Notes: a model not told the origin generated them from the letters alone. A stretch of DNA of 64,000 bases from Campylobacter bilis (GCF_016806695.1 NZ_WUED01000009.1:1-64000); one strand, 5' to 3'; counted from the first letter of the stretch, positions 37,208-46,549 are shown. Numbers and translations: made by a program.

Positions 37208-38079
37208 AAGTTTCCTTTACTTAATAAAAAATATGTTAGATAAGCAACAAGCTTTGCTGTATGATTATCTATATCAAACTTAGGGTTAAACTCGCAAATA
37301 TCTGCTAGAAAAACTTTCTTGCTGTTAAAAATAAGTTTGAGCAGGGGCAAAATTTCTTTTAAACTAATGCCAAAAATTGCAGGGGCACTTACAGCAGGTG
37401 CGATATTTTGCGAAAATACATCTATATCTATACTCAGATAAATAAACTCATTTTGTTCTAAAAACTCTTCAATCATTTTTTGGGATTTTTCAAATTCATT
37501 ATCAAGTACATATTGTGCTTTCATGTTTTGCATGGTTTGAAAAAGAGCTTTGGTATTAGATATTTTGCTTGCACCTAAACACAAATAAGAAAAATTATAA
37601 TGATTCTTTTGTGCATACTCATAAGCTTTATAAAACGAGTTTCCAGAACTATGCAATTGCTGTATTCTTACGTCAAAATGTGCATCAAAATTGATTATTC
37701 CTATTTGTTTTTTATGATCTAAAAGCGCTTTTATAGATCCTAAAGAAGTTTCGTGTCCACCTCCTAAGATCACTGCATAATGATTGTTTTTTAAAAGTTC
37801 TAAACACTTGTGATAAAGTAAATCTTGACCCATTTCTAATGTAGTGAAATTTTCAATATCTCCTAAATCATCAAAATCAAAATCATCATGGATAGCGAAA
37901 TTTACCATATTTTCTCTTATTTTTTTTGGAGCTAATTCGCTTCCTATTCTTCCGTGATTTCTTTGCACTCCTAAAGATGAACAAAAACCTAATAATTTGT
38001 TATTTGAATTTTTATTTAAGCATTGAAATAATCTTTTATGACAGGCTTCCTCGCCATCATTTCTTCCTTGCCACATCAT
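37204..38079 (-). CDS. hutG: Formimidoylglutamase-like ureohydrolase (arginase family)
   Basis: A binuclear manganese hydrolase of the arginase/agmatinase/formimidoylglutamase family, 291 residues. Metal-binding motifs are complete: GGGHETSLG, NFDAHFDVR and SIDIDVF, with SAPAIFG after. The sequence around FCSSLGVQRNHGRIGSELAPKKIRENM best fits HutG, which makes glutamate and formamide from formiminoglutamate. Coupling to a glutamate symporter agrees with that. No hutH, hutU or hutI is in the window, so the substrate may come from elsewhere or the specificity may differ. AAGGAG precedes the start. Confidence 0.75.
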   Translation of the reverse strand: MMWQGRNDGEEACHKRLFQCLNKNSNNKLLGFCSSLGVQRNHGRIGSELAPKKIRENMVNFAIHDDFDFDDLGDIENFTTLEMGQDLLYHKCLELLKNNHYAVILGGGHETSLGSIKALLDHKKQIGIINFDAHFDVRIQQLHSSGNSFYKAYEYAQKNHYNFSYLCLGASKISNTKALFQTMQNMKAQYVLDNEFEKSQKMIEEFLEQNEFIYLSIDIDVFSQNIAPAVSAPAIFGISLKEILPLLKLIFNSKKVFLADICEFNPKFDIDNHTAKLVAYLTYFLLSKGNL

Positions 38080-38244
38080 TTCTCCTTTTTTTTAATTCCA
38101 TTACTATACTAAAGTGTTTTTTAATATTTTTTTACATTAAAAAAAATTAATTTTTTTTGTGTATTTTAGTAACAAAATGGATTGATTGAAATTCTTATAA
38201 ATTAATAATTTATTTAAAAATAAAATTATTTATATTTTACCTTT

Positions 38245-38472
38245 TCAATGTTTTTGTATTAAAAACCTTAGTATGGGACCGTCTTGATCGATTTGAAGAA
38301 TTTTAAAACCACGATTTTTCGCATCTTCAGGTATAGAATTAATACTTTGTGGACAATCACAAAGCACTTCTAAGATCTCTTTGCTTTTAAGTTGTGTTAA
38401 AGCATCTAGTGTAGCTATAGCAGGGTAGGGACAGGCTTCGCCTTGTAAATTTAAACTATAAGTGATTTTCAT
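38245..38472 (-). CDS. fdhU: FdhU, TusA-like protein for formate dehydrogenase
   Basis: A 75-residue TusA/SirA-fold protein with the reactive motif GEACPYPAIATLDAL. It corresponds to Cj1501, reported in C. jejuni as fdhU, which with fdhT is needed for formate dehydrogenase activity when selenium is scarce. The ATG lies one base after the stop of a 31-codon ORF, and there is no clear ribosome-binding site of its own, which suggests coupling. Intact here although fdhT is broken. Confidence 0.87.
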   Translation of the reverse strand: MKITYSLNLQGEACPYPAIATLDALTQLKSKEILEVLCDCPQSINSIPEDAKNRGFKILQIDQDGPILRFLIQKH

Positions 38473-38473
38473 T

Positions 38474-38569
38474 TTATTTGCTTTGAAAAGATTTTATAAA
38501 TAGTTTTTTGTAAGATAAAACAAAAATAAACATTAATATAAAAAGCCCTAAATTGATAAAAAATCCCAT
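38474..38569 (-). CDS. Predicted 31-residue membrane protein between fdhT and fdhU
   Basis: A short ORF starting MGFFINLGLFILMF and ending SFQSK. It has one hydrophobic helix (about residues 3-20) and a basic tail, as in many small membrane proteins. AGGGA lies 6 bases before its ATG. Its stop is separated by one base from the fdhU ATG, and it begins 9 bases after the fdhT stop. I know of no named family. It may be a subunit of the FdhT transporter or a leader that couples fdhU translation. Support is position, start signal and composition only. Confidence 0.55.
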   Translation of the reverse strand: MGFFINLGLFILMFIFVLSYKKLFIKSFQSK

Positions 38570-38578
38570 TAAATTTCC

Positions 38579-39683
38579 CTAATCATTTAAAAGATTGATT
38601 TTTATTCCTTCTTTGAAAGTATTAGGTAAAAAATCATAGCTTAAAGCTAAAATCATCATTCCTATTATATTTGCAATGCCCACTATCATAAAATGGCTTT
38701 GACTTTCAAAAGTACGGTAAATCCACCCACACTCGCATCCTCCGGCAAAAACTATACCAAAACCGAATAAAAATGCTCCTATAGCTAGTGCAGGGGAAAG
38801 TTCTATAACTTTAATATCATGGCCTTGTAAAATAAAGGCAAAAGCAATCAAACAAGCCCCAATCATGCCGATTAAAGCACCTTTTATCGCATTATCTCTC
38901 CCAAATAAAAATAAATCTCTAAAACAAGAAGTAAAGCAAATTTGTGCTCTAGAAATGATAAAACCAAAGCTAAATCCAAAAAGAAGTGCTAAGGCTAAAA
39001 GACTTTCTTTATTTTTTATATTAACATTTCCATTGCAAAGTACAAGATAAAATACCCATGTTAAAAAAGCTATGAAGAATAAAATTCCTAAAATAAAATG
39101 CAATCTTGCACGTGATTTTTGTTTGTTTAAAGTTATATATTCTTTATCTATACGCTTGAGTATTATTTTAGGTTTGAAAAATGAAGTATTGCAAATTTTT
39201 ATCCCCAAATAAATACCTAAAATCATAAAAACTGTAAAAAACCAAGTGTGCAAAGAAAAATAAGGCAAGCCTGTGAAAAAATTTGCTAAATTGCATCCAA
39301 AAGCAAGCCTTGCACATATCCTGAAAGTATTCCACCTAGTATGGCTTGAAATATACGTAGTTTATTAGCAAAGAAACGAAATTTTACTTTATTTGCTAAA
39401 AGAGCAGCGATGAAACAGCCTATGAACATATGCCTATAAGCATCATGCTATCAACTCTTGTTAAGATGGATCCATTTAAATTTTGTTTTTTATAGTAAGA
39501 ATATTCTTTTAAATCCATACCTAAAACTTGTAAAAATTCACCACCCCAACGGGTTATTTCTCCTGTAATAGCCCAAACATTACCAAAAATTCCAAAATAC
39601 ACTGCACTTAAAATTCCAAGTACAATCATAGCTTTAGAATTATCCCAAAAATTGATTAAAAATTTTTGTTTAAAAGAATTCAA
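38579..39683 (-). pseudogene. fdhT: FdhT (YedE/YeeE selenium transporter), two frameshifts
   Basis: Remains of a YedE/YeeE-type multi-helix membrane protein (C. jejuni Cj1500), implicated in selenium uptake for formate dehydrogenase. The first 85 codons read from TTG 39683 (AGGAAC upstream). The frame then breaks by an apparent two-base gain (AT) near 39427-39432, continues for about 38 codons in a second frame, and breaks again by a one-base loss near 39312-39318 within the motif SGYGARLAFGCNLANFF. The rest (SLHTWFF to INLLND) is in the third segment. The conserved Cys motifs AFGCNLANFF and GGCECGWIYR are split across segments. Two separate lesions argue for real inactivation. Confidence 0.9.
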
Positions 39684-39802
39684 AAAAAGTTCCTAACTTG
39701 ATATAAAAAAAGAGTGAGATTATAACTTAAATTTAACATAAAGTCAAAGACTTTGTTTTTGGTAAAATTATAAAATTTATTTTGTTTTTCATTAAAAATC
39801 GT

Positions 39803-39808
39803 TATAAT
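39803..39808 (+). promoter_or_regulatory. -10 element of tRNA-Sec
   Basis: TATAAT 9 bases before the 5' end of the tRNA, the spacing expected if transcription begins just upstream of the mature tRNA. Confidence 0.6.
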
Positions 39809-39817
39809 TGCAATTTT

Positions 39818-39915
39818 GGAAGATTAGCGTATCTGGTGATTGCCACTGACTTCAAATCAGATGAAAGGATAGTTGACTATTCTTTGGGGAGTTCGATTCT
39901 CTCATCTTCTCGCCA
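39818..39915 (+). tRNA. selC: tRNA-Sec (anticodon UCA)
   Basis: A 98-base tRNA gene with the selenocysteine features: GGAAGAT acceptor strand pairing with ATCTTCT, anticodon TCA at 39852-39854 in the loop CTTCAAA, a long variable arm with a 9-bp stem (AAAGGATAG with CTATTCTTT), a T-loop TTCGATT and an encoded 3' CCA. It reads the UGA codons in fdhA and selD. End positions may be off by one base because the acceptor stem pairs best with an extra C before GCCA. Confidence 0.95.
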
Positions 39916-39938
39916 AAAAGTAAAATTAAGGGAATTTT

Positions 39939-41189
39939 ATGAGTAAAGCAGATATTATTGTTGGCATTCAGTGGGGCGATGAAGGCAAAGGCAAAATAGT
40001 AGATAAATTATGTGAAAATTATGATTTTGTTTGTAGAAGTGCAGGCGGACACAATGCAGGCCATACCATTTGGGTAAATGGTATAAGATACGCGCTTCAT
40101 CTTATGCCAAGTGGTGTTTTGCATCCAAGATGTATTAATATTATAGGAAATGGCGTTGTGGTTTCTCCTGAAGTTTTGATTGCTGAAATGGCACAATTTG
40201 AAAATTTAAAAGGCAGATTGTATATTAGTGATAGGGCACATTTGAATTTAAAACATCATTCTTTAATGGATATTGCAAAAGAAAAGCTTAAAGGGAAAAA
40301 TGCTATAGGTACAACAGGAAAAGGCATAGGGCCTTCTTATGCGGATAAAATCAATCGTACAGGACATAGAATCGGAGAACTTTTAGAACCTCAAAGATTG
40401 TGCGAAGCTTTAATTAAAGATTTTCAAACCAATAAGGCTTTTTTTGAAATGCTTGAAATTGCGATTCCTAGTGCTGAGGAAATGCTTGATGATTTAAAGC
40501 GTTTTAGTGAAATTTTAAGCCCTTTTATTACAGATACGACAAGAATACTTTGGAAGGCTTTAGATGAAGATAAAAGAGTGCTTTTAGAGGGTGCTCAAGG
40601 TTCTATGCTTGATATTGATCATGGAACTTATCCTTATGTAACAAGTTCAAGTACAGTTTCAGCAGGTGCTTTAACAGGGCTTGGTTTAAATCCTAAGGAA
40701 GTAAGAAGTATTATAGGTATTGTAAAAGCCTATGTTACAAGGGTAGGTAATGGAGCTTTTCCTACTGAAGATAAAGGCGAAGATGGGGAAAGAATTATGC
40801 AAATTGGTAAAGAAATTGGCGTAAGTACAGGACGTAAAAGACGCTGTGGATGGTTTGACGCTGTTGCGGCAAAATACACAGCAAGACTTAATGGGCTTGA
40901 TGCTTTATCTTTGATGAAATTAGATGTTTTAGATGGGTTTGAAAAAGTTAAAATTTGTTACGCTTATGAGTATAAGGGCATGCAAATTGATTATATGCCA
41001 AGTGATTTAGAAAATGTCAAGCCAATCTATGAAGAATTAGATGGTTGGGATAAGGTATTTGGTATAAAAGATTATGATTTATTGCCAGAAAATGCTAAAA
41101 AATATATCTTAAGGCTTGAAGAACTTGTGGGGGTTAAAATTAAATACATTTCAACCAGTCCTGAAAGAGATGATACTATTATTTTATGA
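39939..41189 (+). CDS. purA: Adenylosuccinate synthetase
   Basis: Joins IMP and aspartate in AMP synthesis. Motifs: [15 protein letters not shown] (P-loop), GGHNAGHT and [12 protein letters not shown]. 416 residues, full length. The stop overlaps the FliJ-like gene by 4 bases, so purA heads an operon that runs through at least the MotE-like gene. Confidence 0.95.
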   Translation: MSKADIIVGIQWGDEGKGKIVDKLCENYDFVCRSAGGHNAGHTIWVNGIRYALHLMPSGVLHPRCINIIGNGVVVSPEVLIAEMAQFENLKGRLYISDRAHLNLKHHSLMDIAKEKLKGKNAIGTTGKGIGPSYADKINRTGHRIGELLEPQRLCEALIKDFQTNKAFFEMLEIAIPSAEEMLDDLKRFSEILSPFITDTTRILWKALDEDKRVLLEGAQGSMLDIDHGTYPYVTSSSTVSAGALTGLGLNPKEVRSIIGIVKAYVTRVGNGAFPTEDKGEDGERIMQIGKEIGVSTGRKRRCGWFDAVAAKYTARLNGLDALSLMKLDVLDGFEKVKICYAYEYKGMQIDYMPSDLENVKPIYEELDGWDKVFGIKDYDLLPENAKKYILRLEELVGVKIKYISTSPERDDTIIL

Positions 41190-41617
41190 AAAATAAATAC
41201 GATTCTGTTTTAAAAGTAAGAAAACAACAACTTGATAAGGTAGAAAATAATCTTCACAAAGCTAGGCAAAGACAGCTTCAAAATCAAAAGTCTTATGAGC
41301 TTTCGCGTAAGGAATATGAAAGTTTAGATACTTTACCAAAATCAGGAACCATTGCACAATTAAGATCGACTTTAAGCATGGTGCAAGTAGGGCGCGATGC
41401 TATAGCAAGAGCTAAGGAAAAAGTGGAGCTTTCTCAAAAAGAGATAAACCATTATCAGTTTTTGTATAAAAAAGCGTATTTAGATTATGAAAAAATAAAA
41501 TTTTTAGAAGCTGAAGAGTTTAAGAAAAAGCAAAAAGAATTGGCTAAAGCTGAAGAGAAATTATTGGATGAAATCGCTATAAGCCGTTTTTTCAAAGGAG
41601 AAAAAGATGGGCAATAA
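41186..41617 (+). CDS. FliJ-like coiled-coil flagellar export chaperone
   Basis: A 143-residue, highly charged, almost wholly helical coiled-coil protein, in the place of Cj1497c and similar in size and character to FliJ/H. pylori HP0256 proteins. FliJ assists the flagellar export ATPase. Sequence identity in this family is too low to settle function by eye. It overlaps purA (4 bases) and the MotE-like gene (11 bases). Confidence 0.65.
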   Translation: MKNKYDSVLKVRKQQLDKVENNLHKARQRQLQNQKSYELSRKEYESLDTLPKSGTIAQLRSTLSMVQVGRDAIARAKEKVELSQKEINHYQFLYKKAYLDYEKIKFLEAEEFKKKQKELAKAEEKLLDEIAISRFFKGEKDGQ

Positions 41618-42125
41618 ATTGGTATTTTTGATTTTGCTTTCAAGCATGCTTTTTGGTTCTGAGCAAGATTGTGAGCAGTATTTTGAATCTAAAAAAGCAC
41701 AAATTGAGCTTCAAACAAGAGAATTTGATGAAGCAAGACAAGCTTTAGAAGCTTATAAGGCTTCTTTTGAAGTTTTACAAAAACAAAGACTTGAAAGTTT
41801 AGAGAAAAAAGAAGCAGAAGTTAATGCGACTTTAGTAAAGATTGAGCAATTAAAACTTGAAAATGCAAGACTTTTAAAAGAACAAGAAAAAATTTTAAAT
41901 TCTATACGCGATAAGACTCAAGGCAGGGTAAAAGAAATTTATTCTCAGATGAAAGATAGCGCTATTGCAGATGTTTTAACCCAAATGGATCCAGAAGATG
42001 CTAGTAAAATCATGTTGTCTTTAGAATCGCGTAAAATTTCTGGAGTTTTATCTAAAATGGATCCTAAAAAGGCTAGTGAGCTTACTTTACTTTTAAAAAA
42101 TTTAGATAATAATATTAGCAATTAA
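41607..42125 (+). CDS. MotE-like secreted coiled-coil protein
   Basis: 172 residues: a signal peptide ([17 protein letters not shown]), a long coiled coil (about 25-115) and a C-terminal MgtE-N/MotE-like fold (QMDPEDASKIMLSLESRKISGVLSKMDPKKASEL, a helix-turn repeat). MotE-like proteins chaperone or scaffold flagellar motor parts in the periplasm. The C. jejuni homologue (Cj1496c) is reported as a periplasmic glycoprotein affecting invasion. Function here is inferred from family and from its FliJ-like neighbour. Confidence 0.7.
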   Translation: MGNKLVFLILLSSMLFGSEQDCEQYFESKKAQIELQTREFDEARQALEAYKASFEVLQKQRLESLEKKEAEVNATLVKIEQLKLENARLLKEQEKILNSIRDKTQGRVKEIYSQMKDSAIADVLTQMDPEDASKIMLSLESRKISGVLSKMDPKKASELTLLLKNLDNNISN

Positions 42126-42209
42126 ACGGTTAAATTTTTCATTTTTAACATTCTTTTACCAAAAATAAGCTATTATTTTATACATTGATTAAATAAAAGG
42201 TTTTTTAAG

Positions 42210-42761
42210 ATGCGTATAAAATTGCCACATGTTCCTTATATTGCAAATAAAATGATCTTAGATATCGCAAATTCTTCTTTTGTTGAAATCAAAGATCACT
42301 TAGAAAAACTTAAGATTTCTATAATAGAAGTTTTAGAAAATGACGTTTTAAATGAAAGAAAATTGGATGAAAAGGTAAAAGAGCTTTTAGAGCAACAAGA
42401 AGATGAAATGGAGTTGATGCAAGTAGATCGTAAAAATATGTTTTGGCTTGTAAAGAAAAAATTAGCCCCTGAGTGGGGTGTGATTTTAGATTCTGAAGAA
42501 CATCACAATCATTTAGCACATCAAATTTTAAAAGAACTTGTAGAAAATGATTATATTAATTTTATGGTGAGTGAGAATAGAGTTAAGAATTTGATTTTTT
42601 CAAGTATAGAAGGTTATCTTAAAATTTATGAAAAACTTGAAGATGAGGTTTATGAAAAAATTAGCAATTATAAAACAAAGCCTGTTCCAGGTAGTGAAGA
42701 ATATGATCTTATATTTGAAAAACTCTATCAAGAAGAGCTTAGAAAAAAGGGTATGTTTTAA
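42210..42761 (+). CDS. DUF507 family protein
   Basis: 183 residues, the DUF507 family conserved in Campylobacterota and Aquificota (Cj1495c). Highly charged and mostly helical, no signal peptide, no recognisable catalytic motif. Its stop overlaps the carA ATG by one base. The function is unknown; I infer only that it is cytoplasmic. Confidence 0.75.
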   Translation: MRIKLPHVPYIANKMILDIANSSFVEIKDHLEKLKISIIEVLENDVLNERKLDEKVKELLEQQEDEMELMQVDRKNMFWLVKKKLAPEWGVILDSEEHHNHLAHQILKELVENDYINFMVSENRVKNLIFSSIEGYLKIYEKLEDEVYEKISNYKTKPVPGSEEYDLIFEKLYQEELRKKGMF

Positions 42762-43879
42762 TGAAAGCTTATATTTATTTAGAAAATGACACTTTTTTAA
42801 CGGCTAAGGCTTGCGGAAAACAAGGTACTTTTTTTGGAGAACTTGTTTTTAATACTTCTTTAACGGGTTATCAAGAAATTATTTCTGATCCATCTTATGC
42901 TGGGCAATTTATTGTTTTTTCTATGCCAGAGATTGGTATAGTAGGAACTAATGAAAATGATAATGAAAGCAAAGGAATCTTTGCTAGTGGTATTTTAATG
43001 CGTGAGTTAAGTTCAAGTTTTTCTAACTTTCGTGCTGAAGAAAGTTTGGAAAAATATTTAAAAAGACATGAAAAAATAGGTATTTATGAGTTAGATACTA
43101 GATATTTAGTTAAAATGATAAGAAAAAATGGAAATTTAAGAGCTGTGATTTCAACTGAAATTTCAAATAAAGAGGATTTAAAACTTGCTTTGCAAAATTC
43201 TGCAAAAATTGATGAGATCAATTTTATAAAAGAAGTGAGTACTAAAGAGGTTTATTCTCATAAACAAGGTGTTTGGAATGCTAGTTTGCAAAAATTTAAT
43301 GATGCGAAAAGAAGCATGAAAAAGGTCGCTGTTATTGACTATGGTGTCAAAATAAATATTTTAAATGAACTTGTAGAAGCAGGATTTGAGGTTGAAGTTT
43401 ATCCTTATGATATTAAAGCAGAGGAATTAATTGCTTTGTATAAAAAAGGAGAAATTCAAGGCGTGTTTCTTTCTAATGGTCCAGGTGAGCCAAAAATTTT
43501 AAAGCAAGAAATTCTAGAAATTAAAAAACTAGCCCAAGCTAAAATTCCAATGCTTGGGATTTGTTTAGGACATCAGCTTTTAAGTAATGCTTTTGGTTAT
43601 GAAACTTATAAAATGAAATTTGGACAGCATGGGGCAAATCATCCTGTGATCAATCTTGATACAAAAACAGTCGAAATTACTGCACAAAATCATAATTATA
43701 ATGTCCCTGAGGAACTAGATCAAATAGCTATTATCACTCATAGGAATCTTTTTGGTGATAATGTTGAGGGTGTAAGATATAAAAACTATCCTATTATTTC
43801 AGTGCAGCATCATCCAGAAGCTTCTTCGGGTCCTCATGAAAGCAAGTATATTTTTAAAGAATTTATGAATTTAATGTGA
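42761..43879 (+). CDS. carA: Carbamoyl-phosphate synthase small subunit
   Basis: The glutamine amidotransferase subunit that supplies ammonia for carbamoyl phosphate (arginine and pyrimidines). The amidotransferase core is complete: LSNGPGEP, the catalytic Cys in MLGICLGHQLL, and the His/Glu pair in SVQHHPEAS. 372 residues. It overlaps both neighbours by 1 and 4 bases. carB is not adjacent. Confidence 0.94.
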   Translation: MKAYIYLENDTFLTAKACGKQGTFFGELVFNTSLTGYQEIISDPSYAGQFIVFSMPEIGIVGTNENDNESKGIFASGILMRELSSSFSNFRAEESLEKYLKRHEKIGIYELDTRYLVKMIRKNGNLRAVISTEISNKEDLKLALQNSAKIDEINFIKEVSTKEVYSHKQGVWNASLQKFNDAKRSMKKVAVIDYGVKINILNELVEAGFEVEVYPYDIKAEELIALYKKGEIQGVFLSNGPGEPKILKQEILEIKKLAQAKIPMLGICLGHQLLSNAFGYETYKMKFGQHGANHPVINLDTKTVEITAQNHNYNVPEELDQIAIITHRNLFGDNVEGVRYKNYPIISVQHHPEASSGPHESKYIFKEFMNLM

Positions 43880-44535
43880 GTGTAGATTTTCTAGCTATTA
43901 TTAGTGTTGCTTTCCTATCAAGTTTTGGGCATTGTTATTCTATGTGTGGTGGCTTTACTCTAATTTTTATGAATTTAAATTCAAAATCTAAAAACCTGTT
44001 TTTATTAACTTTTATTTATCATTTGTTTAGAATTTTTGCTTATATTGTATTAGGAATAATTTTTGGAGTTTTTGGAAATATTTTAGCAATTAATGCTAAG
44101 AGCCAAAGTTTATCTTTTTTTATTCTTGGCATATTTATGATGGTTTTAGGTTTTGCTTTAATTTTTAGAGGCAATATGCTGTCTTTTATTGAAAGCAATG
44201 TTTTTTTTAATCATTTTGCAAAAAAAATTATTAAAAAAGCTACGAATTTTAAAGGATTAAAATCAGCTATATTTTTAGGATTTTCAAATGGTTTTGTGCC
44301 TTGTGGCTTAGTGTATTTTTTTATTGCTAGTGCTATGAGTAAGCAAAATGTTTTTGAAAGTATTATAATAATGATGGTTTTTGGAGTGTCGACTTTACCA
44401 GCGATGTTGTTTTTTTTAAAAATTTCGCAGTTTTTTAATAATTTTTTGAAGAATTTTTTCAATTATGCATCATATAGCATCATTATTTGCTATGGTATAT
44501 ATCTTGCTTATATGGGTTTTAAGGCTTTTAAATGA
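43876..44535 (+). CDS. UreH/TauE-like membrane protein beside the cbb3 cluster
   Basis: A 219-residue membrane protein with about six helices and the signature SSFGHCYSMCGGF near the N-terminus and GFSNGFVPCGLVYFF in the second half. This pattern belongs to the UreH_2/DsbD-like family often found with cbb3 oxidase genes, where a role in copper or electron supply is suspected. The start is GTG, overlapping the carA stop. It corresponds to Cj1493c. Function is inferred. Confidence 0.75.
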   Translation: MSVDFLAIISVAFLSSFGHCYSMCGGFTLIFMNLNSKSKNLFLLTFIYHLFRIFAYIVLGIIFGVFGNILAINAKSQSLSFFILGIFMMVLGFALIFRGNMLSFIESNVFFNHFAKKIIKKATNFKGLKSAIFLGFSNGFVPCGLVYFFIASAMSKQNVFESIIIMMVFGVSTLPAMLFFLKISQFFNNFLKNFFNYASYSIIICYGIYLAYMGFKAFK

Positions 44536-45746
44536 GAGATTTTTTCAAAGATCAATTCTTTAAAGCAATTGAAAAAAATACGATTTTTTCAAGAGCAAAT
44601 CCGCAAGGAATTTTGACTTTTGTAAGTGATAAACTTTGCAAAATAAGCGGCTATAGTAAAAAGGAGCTTATAGGACAAAAACATTCTATTTTTAGACATC
44701 CAGATGTTGAAGAATATTATATTGAAGAATTGTTAAATAAGCTTTCGCGTAAAAAACCTTATGAAGTTATTTTTAAAAACATTGATAAACTAGGCAAAAC
44801 TTTTTATCTTGAGACTTTATTAATCCCTATTTTAAATAAGAATAATGAGTTAACAGAGATAGTAGCATTTTCTCGTGATGTGAGTAATTTTTTTAAACTT
44901 AATGAAGAGCTTGCATTAAATCATGCTAAATTGCGTGAGTTGAGTATAAATCTTGAAAATACTGTTAAGGATCATAAAAAAGAATTCATACAACTTGGCA
45001 AAAAATTTGAAAAGAAATTGCAAATTGCTTTAGAAAAAAATGAAAAAGATATTAAAATAGTTTATGAAGAGATTTTAAGATCTTCATTAGAGCAAATGAT
45101 TTGCGATATAGCCCATCAATGGAGGCAACCTTTAAATGAGTTAGGTATTGCAATGTTTCAAATGAAGCAAAATCTTAAAGATGAAAAAGGATTTGCTGAA
45201 ATTTATTCTCAATCAAAATCTATGATTAAAAATATGTCAAAAACGATTGATGTATTTAGAACTTTGTTTAATAATAAAGAAGCACAACCTTATGTATTTA
45301 TAGAAGAGACTTTAAATAAAACTTTAGAAATTGTTTTTGAAACCATAGAAAAAAATCATGTAAATATTAATATTATTTCTAAAGGCGATTATGAAGTTTT
45401 AGCATATGAGAATGGTTTAATCAGAGTTTTTCTTAATCTCATTTTCAATTCTATAGAGGCTTTGAAAAACAAGAAAAGAAAAGTCATTACAATCGCTTTT
45501 TTAAAATTTGGAAAAAATTATTTAAAAATTAAACTAAAAGATAATGCCGGTGGCATTGATAAAAAAAATTTGGATAAAATTTTCCAACCCTATTTCACAA
45601 CAAAACATCCCAGTCAGGGTATAGGGGTGGGGCTTTATATAAGCAGGCAAATTATTGAAAGTTTCCAAGGAAAAATCAAAGTTAAAAATGAGAAAGACGG
45701 AGCTTGTTTTGAAATATTTTTAAAGTTAAAAGAAAGGATGGAGTAA
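44532..45746 (+). CDS. bumS: Cytoplasmic PAS-containing sensor kinase (BumS-like)
   Basis: A 404-residue histidine kinase without membrane helices. Residues about 10-120 are a PAS domain (FVSDKLCKISGYSKKELIGQ), followed by a coiled coil. The phosphoacceptor region is DIAHQWRQPLNELG and the ATPase domain NLIFNSIEAL with DNAGGID and GVGLYISRQII. It pairs with the response regulator that follows. By position it matches Cj1492c, which I recall as BumS of the butyrate-responsive BumSR system, reported to act mainly as a phosphatase. The symbol rests on memory of that match. Confidence 0.78.
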   Translation: MRDFFKDQFFKAIEKNTIFSRANPQGILTFVSDKLCKISGYSKKELIGQKHSIFRHPDVEEYYIEELLNKLSRKKPYEVIFKNIDKLGKTFYLETLLIPILNKNNELTEIVAFSRDVSNFFKLNEELALNHAKLRELSINLENTVKDHKKEFIQLGKKFEKKLQIALEKNEKDIKIVYEEILRSSLEQMICDIAHQWRQPLNELGIAMFQMKQNLKDEKGFAEIYSQSKSMIKNMSKTIDVFRTLFNNKEAQPYVFIEETLNKTLEIVFETIEKNHVNINIISKGDYEVLAYENGLIRVFLNLIFNSIEALKNKKRKVITIAFLKFGKNYLKIKLKDNAGGIDKKNLDKIFQPYFTTKHPSQGIGVGLYISRQIIESFQGKIKVKNEKDGACFEIFLKLKERME

Positions 45747-45747
45747 A

Positions 45748-46428
45748 ATGTCACAAGATCGCAAAGATTTAATAATATTAGTAGTCGAAGATGAAGTTAA
45801 GGCTAGAGAATCATTAATAAATGTGTTAAGCAATCGTTTTAGCAAGGTTATAGGGGCTCAAAATGGAGATGAAGGACTTAAAAAATTTAAAAAATTTAAG
45901 CCGGATTTAGTGATTACAGATATTGCTATGCCCATTATGGATGGGCTTGATATGGCACGAGAGATTAAGGAGATTTCAGATGATGTGCCAATTGTTGTTT
46001 TAAGTGCATATTCTGAAAAAGAAAGGCTTTTACGTTCTATTGACATAGGTATAGATAAGTATTTAATTAAGCCTGTTGATATAGAAGAATTATTTAAAGT
46101 TTTAGATTATTTAGTTGATGAAAAGATTGAAGTTAATATGCTTGTAAAAATTTCTAAAGAATATCAATTTAATAAAACCAAAAGAACTTTGATTCATAAT
46201 GGTAAAGAGATTATTTTGACTAAAAAAGAATTAGCCTTTATTTCTTTACTTTTAAAACAGCCTGGAGTTTTGGTTTTGCATGAAGATATTAAGAAAAATG
46301 TTTGGATTGGTGAGCATGTAACTGATACAGCGGTGAGGACTTTTATTAAAAGAATAAGGGATAAAGTGGGTGAAGAATTTATCAAAAATGTACCTAGTTT
46401 AGGATATAAGATAAATATTAATAAATAA
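45748..46428 (+). CDS. bumR: OmpR-type response regulator (BumR-like)
   Basis: 226 residues: a receiver domain (acidic pair in VVEDEVKA, phosphoacceptor Asp in PDLVITDIAMP, Lys in YLIKPVD) and a C-terminal winged helix (LTKKELAFISLLLKQPG, VRTFIKRIRDKVG). It starts one base after the sensor gene stops. It corresponds to Cj1491c. The target genes cannot be read from sequence. Confidence 0.8.
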   Translation: MSQDRKDLIILVVEDEVKARESLINVLSNRFSKVIGAQNGDEGLKKFKKFKPDLVITDIAMPIMDGLDMAREIKEISDDVPIVVLSAYSEKERLLRSIDIGIDKYLIKPVDIEELFKVLDYLVDEKIEVNMLVKISKEYQFNKTKRTLIHNGKEIILTKKELAFISLLLKQPGVLVLHEDIKKNVWIGEHVTDTAVRTFIKRIRDKVGEEFIKNVPSLGYKININK

Positions 46429-46509
46429 GACTGATTTAGCCTTAAAATACCGAGTATGATGGATAATTAAAAATTGCCATTTTTAAGAAAAAATGTATGA
46501 TTAATATTC

Positions 46510-46515
46510 TATAAT
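46510..46515 (+). promoter_or_regulatory. -10 element of the cbb3 oxidase operon
   Basis: TATAAT 35 bases before the ccoN start in the 121-base gap after the response regulator. Confidence 0.5.
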
Positions 46516-46549
46516 GCTTTTTTATTTTTAAAATTTTAAGGAGAAAAAG

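Noticed and set aside
37926-38150. 74-codon plus-strand ORF partly outside hutG
   Set aside because: Composition is that of AT-rich spacer and antisense sequence; no ribosome-binding site, and hutG covers most of it.
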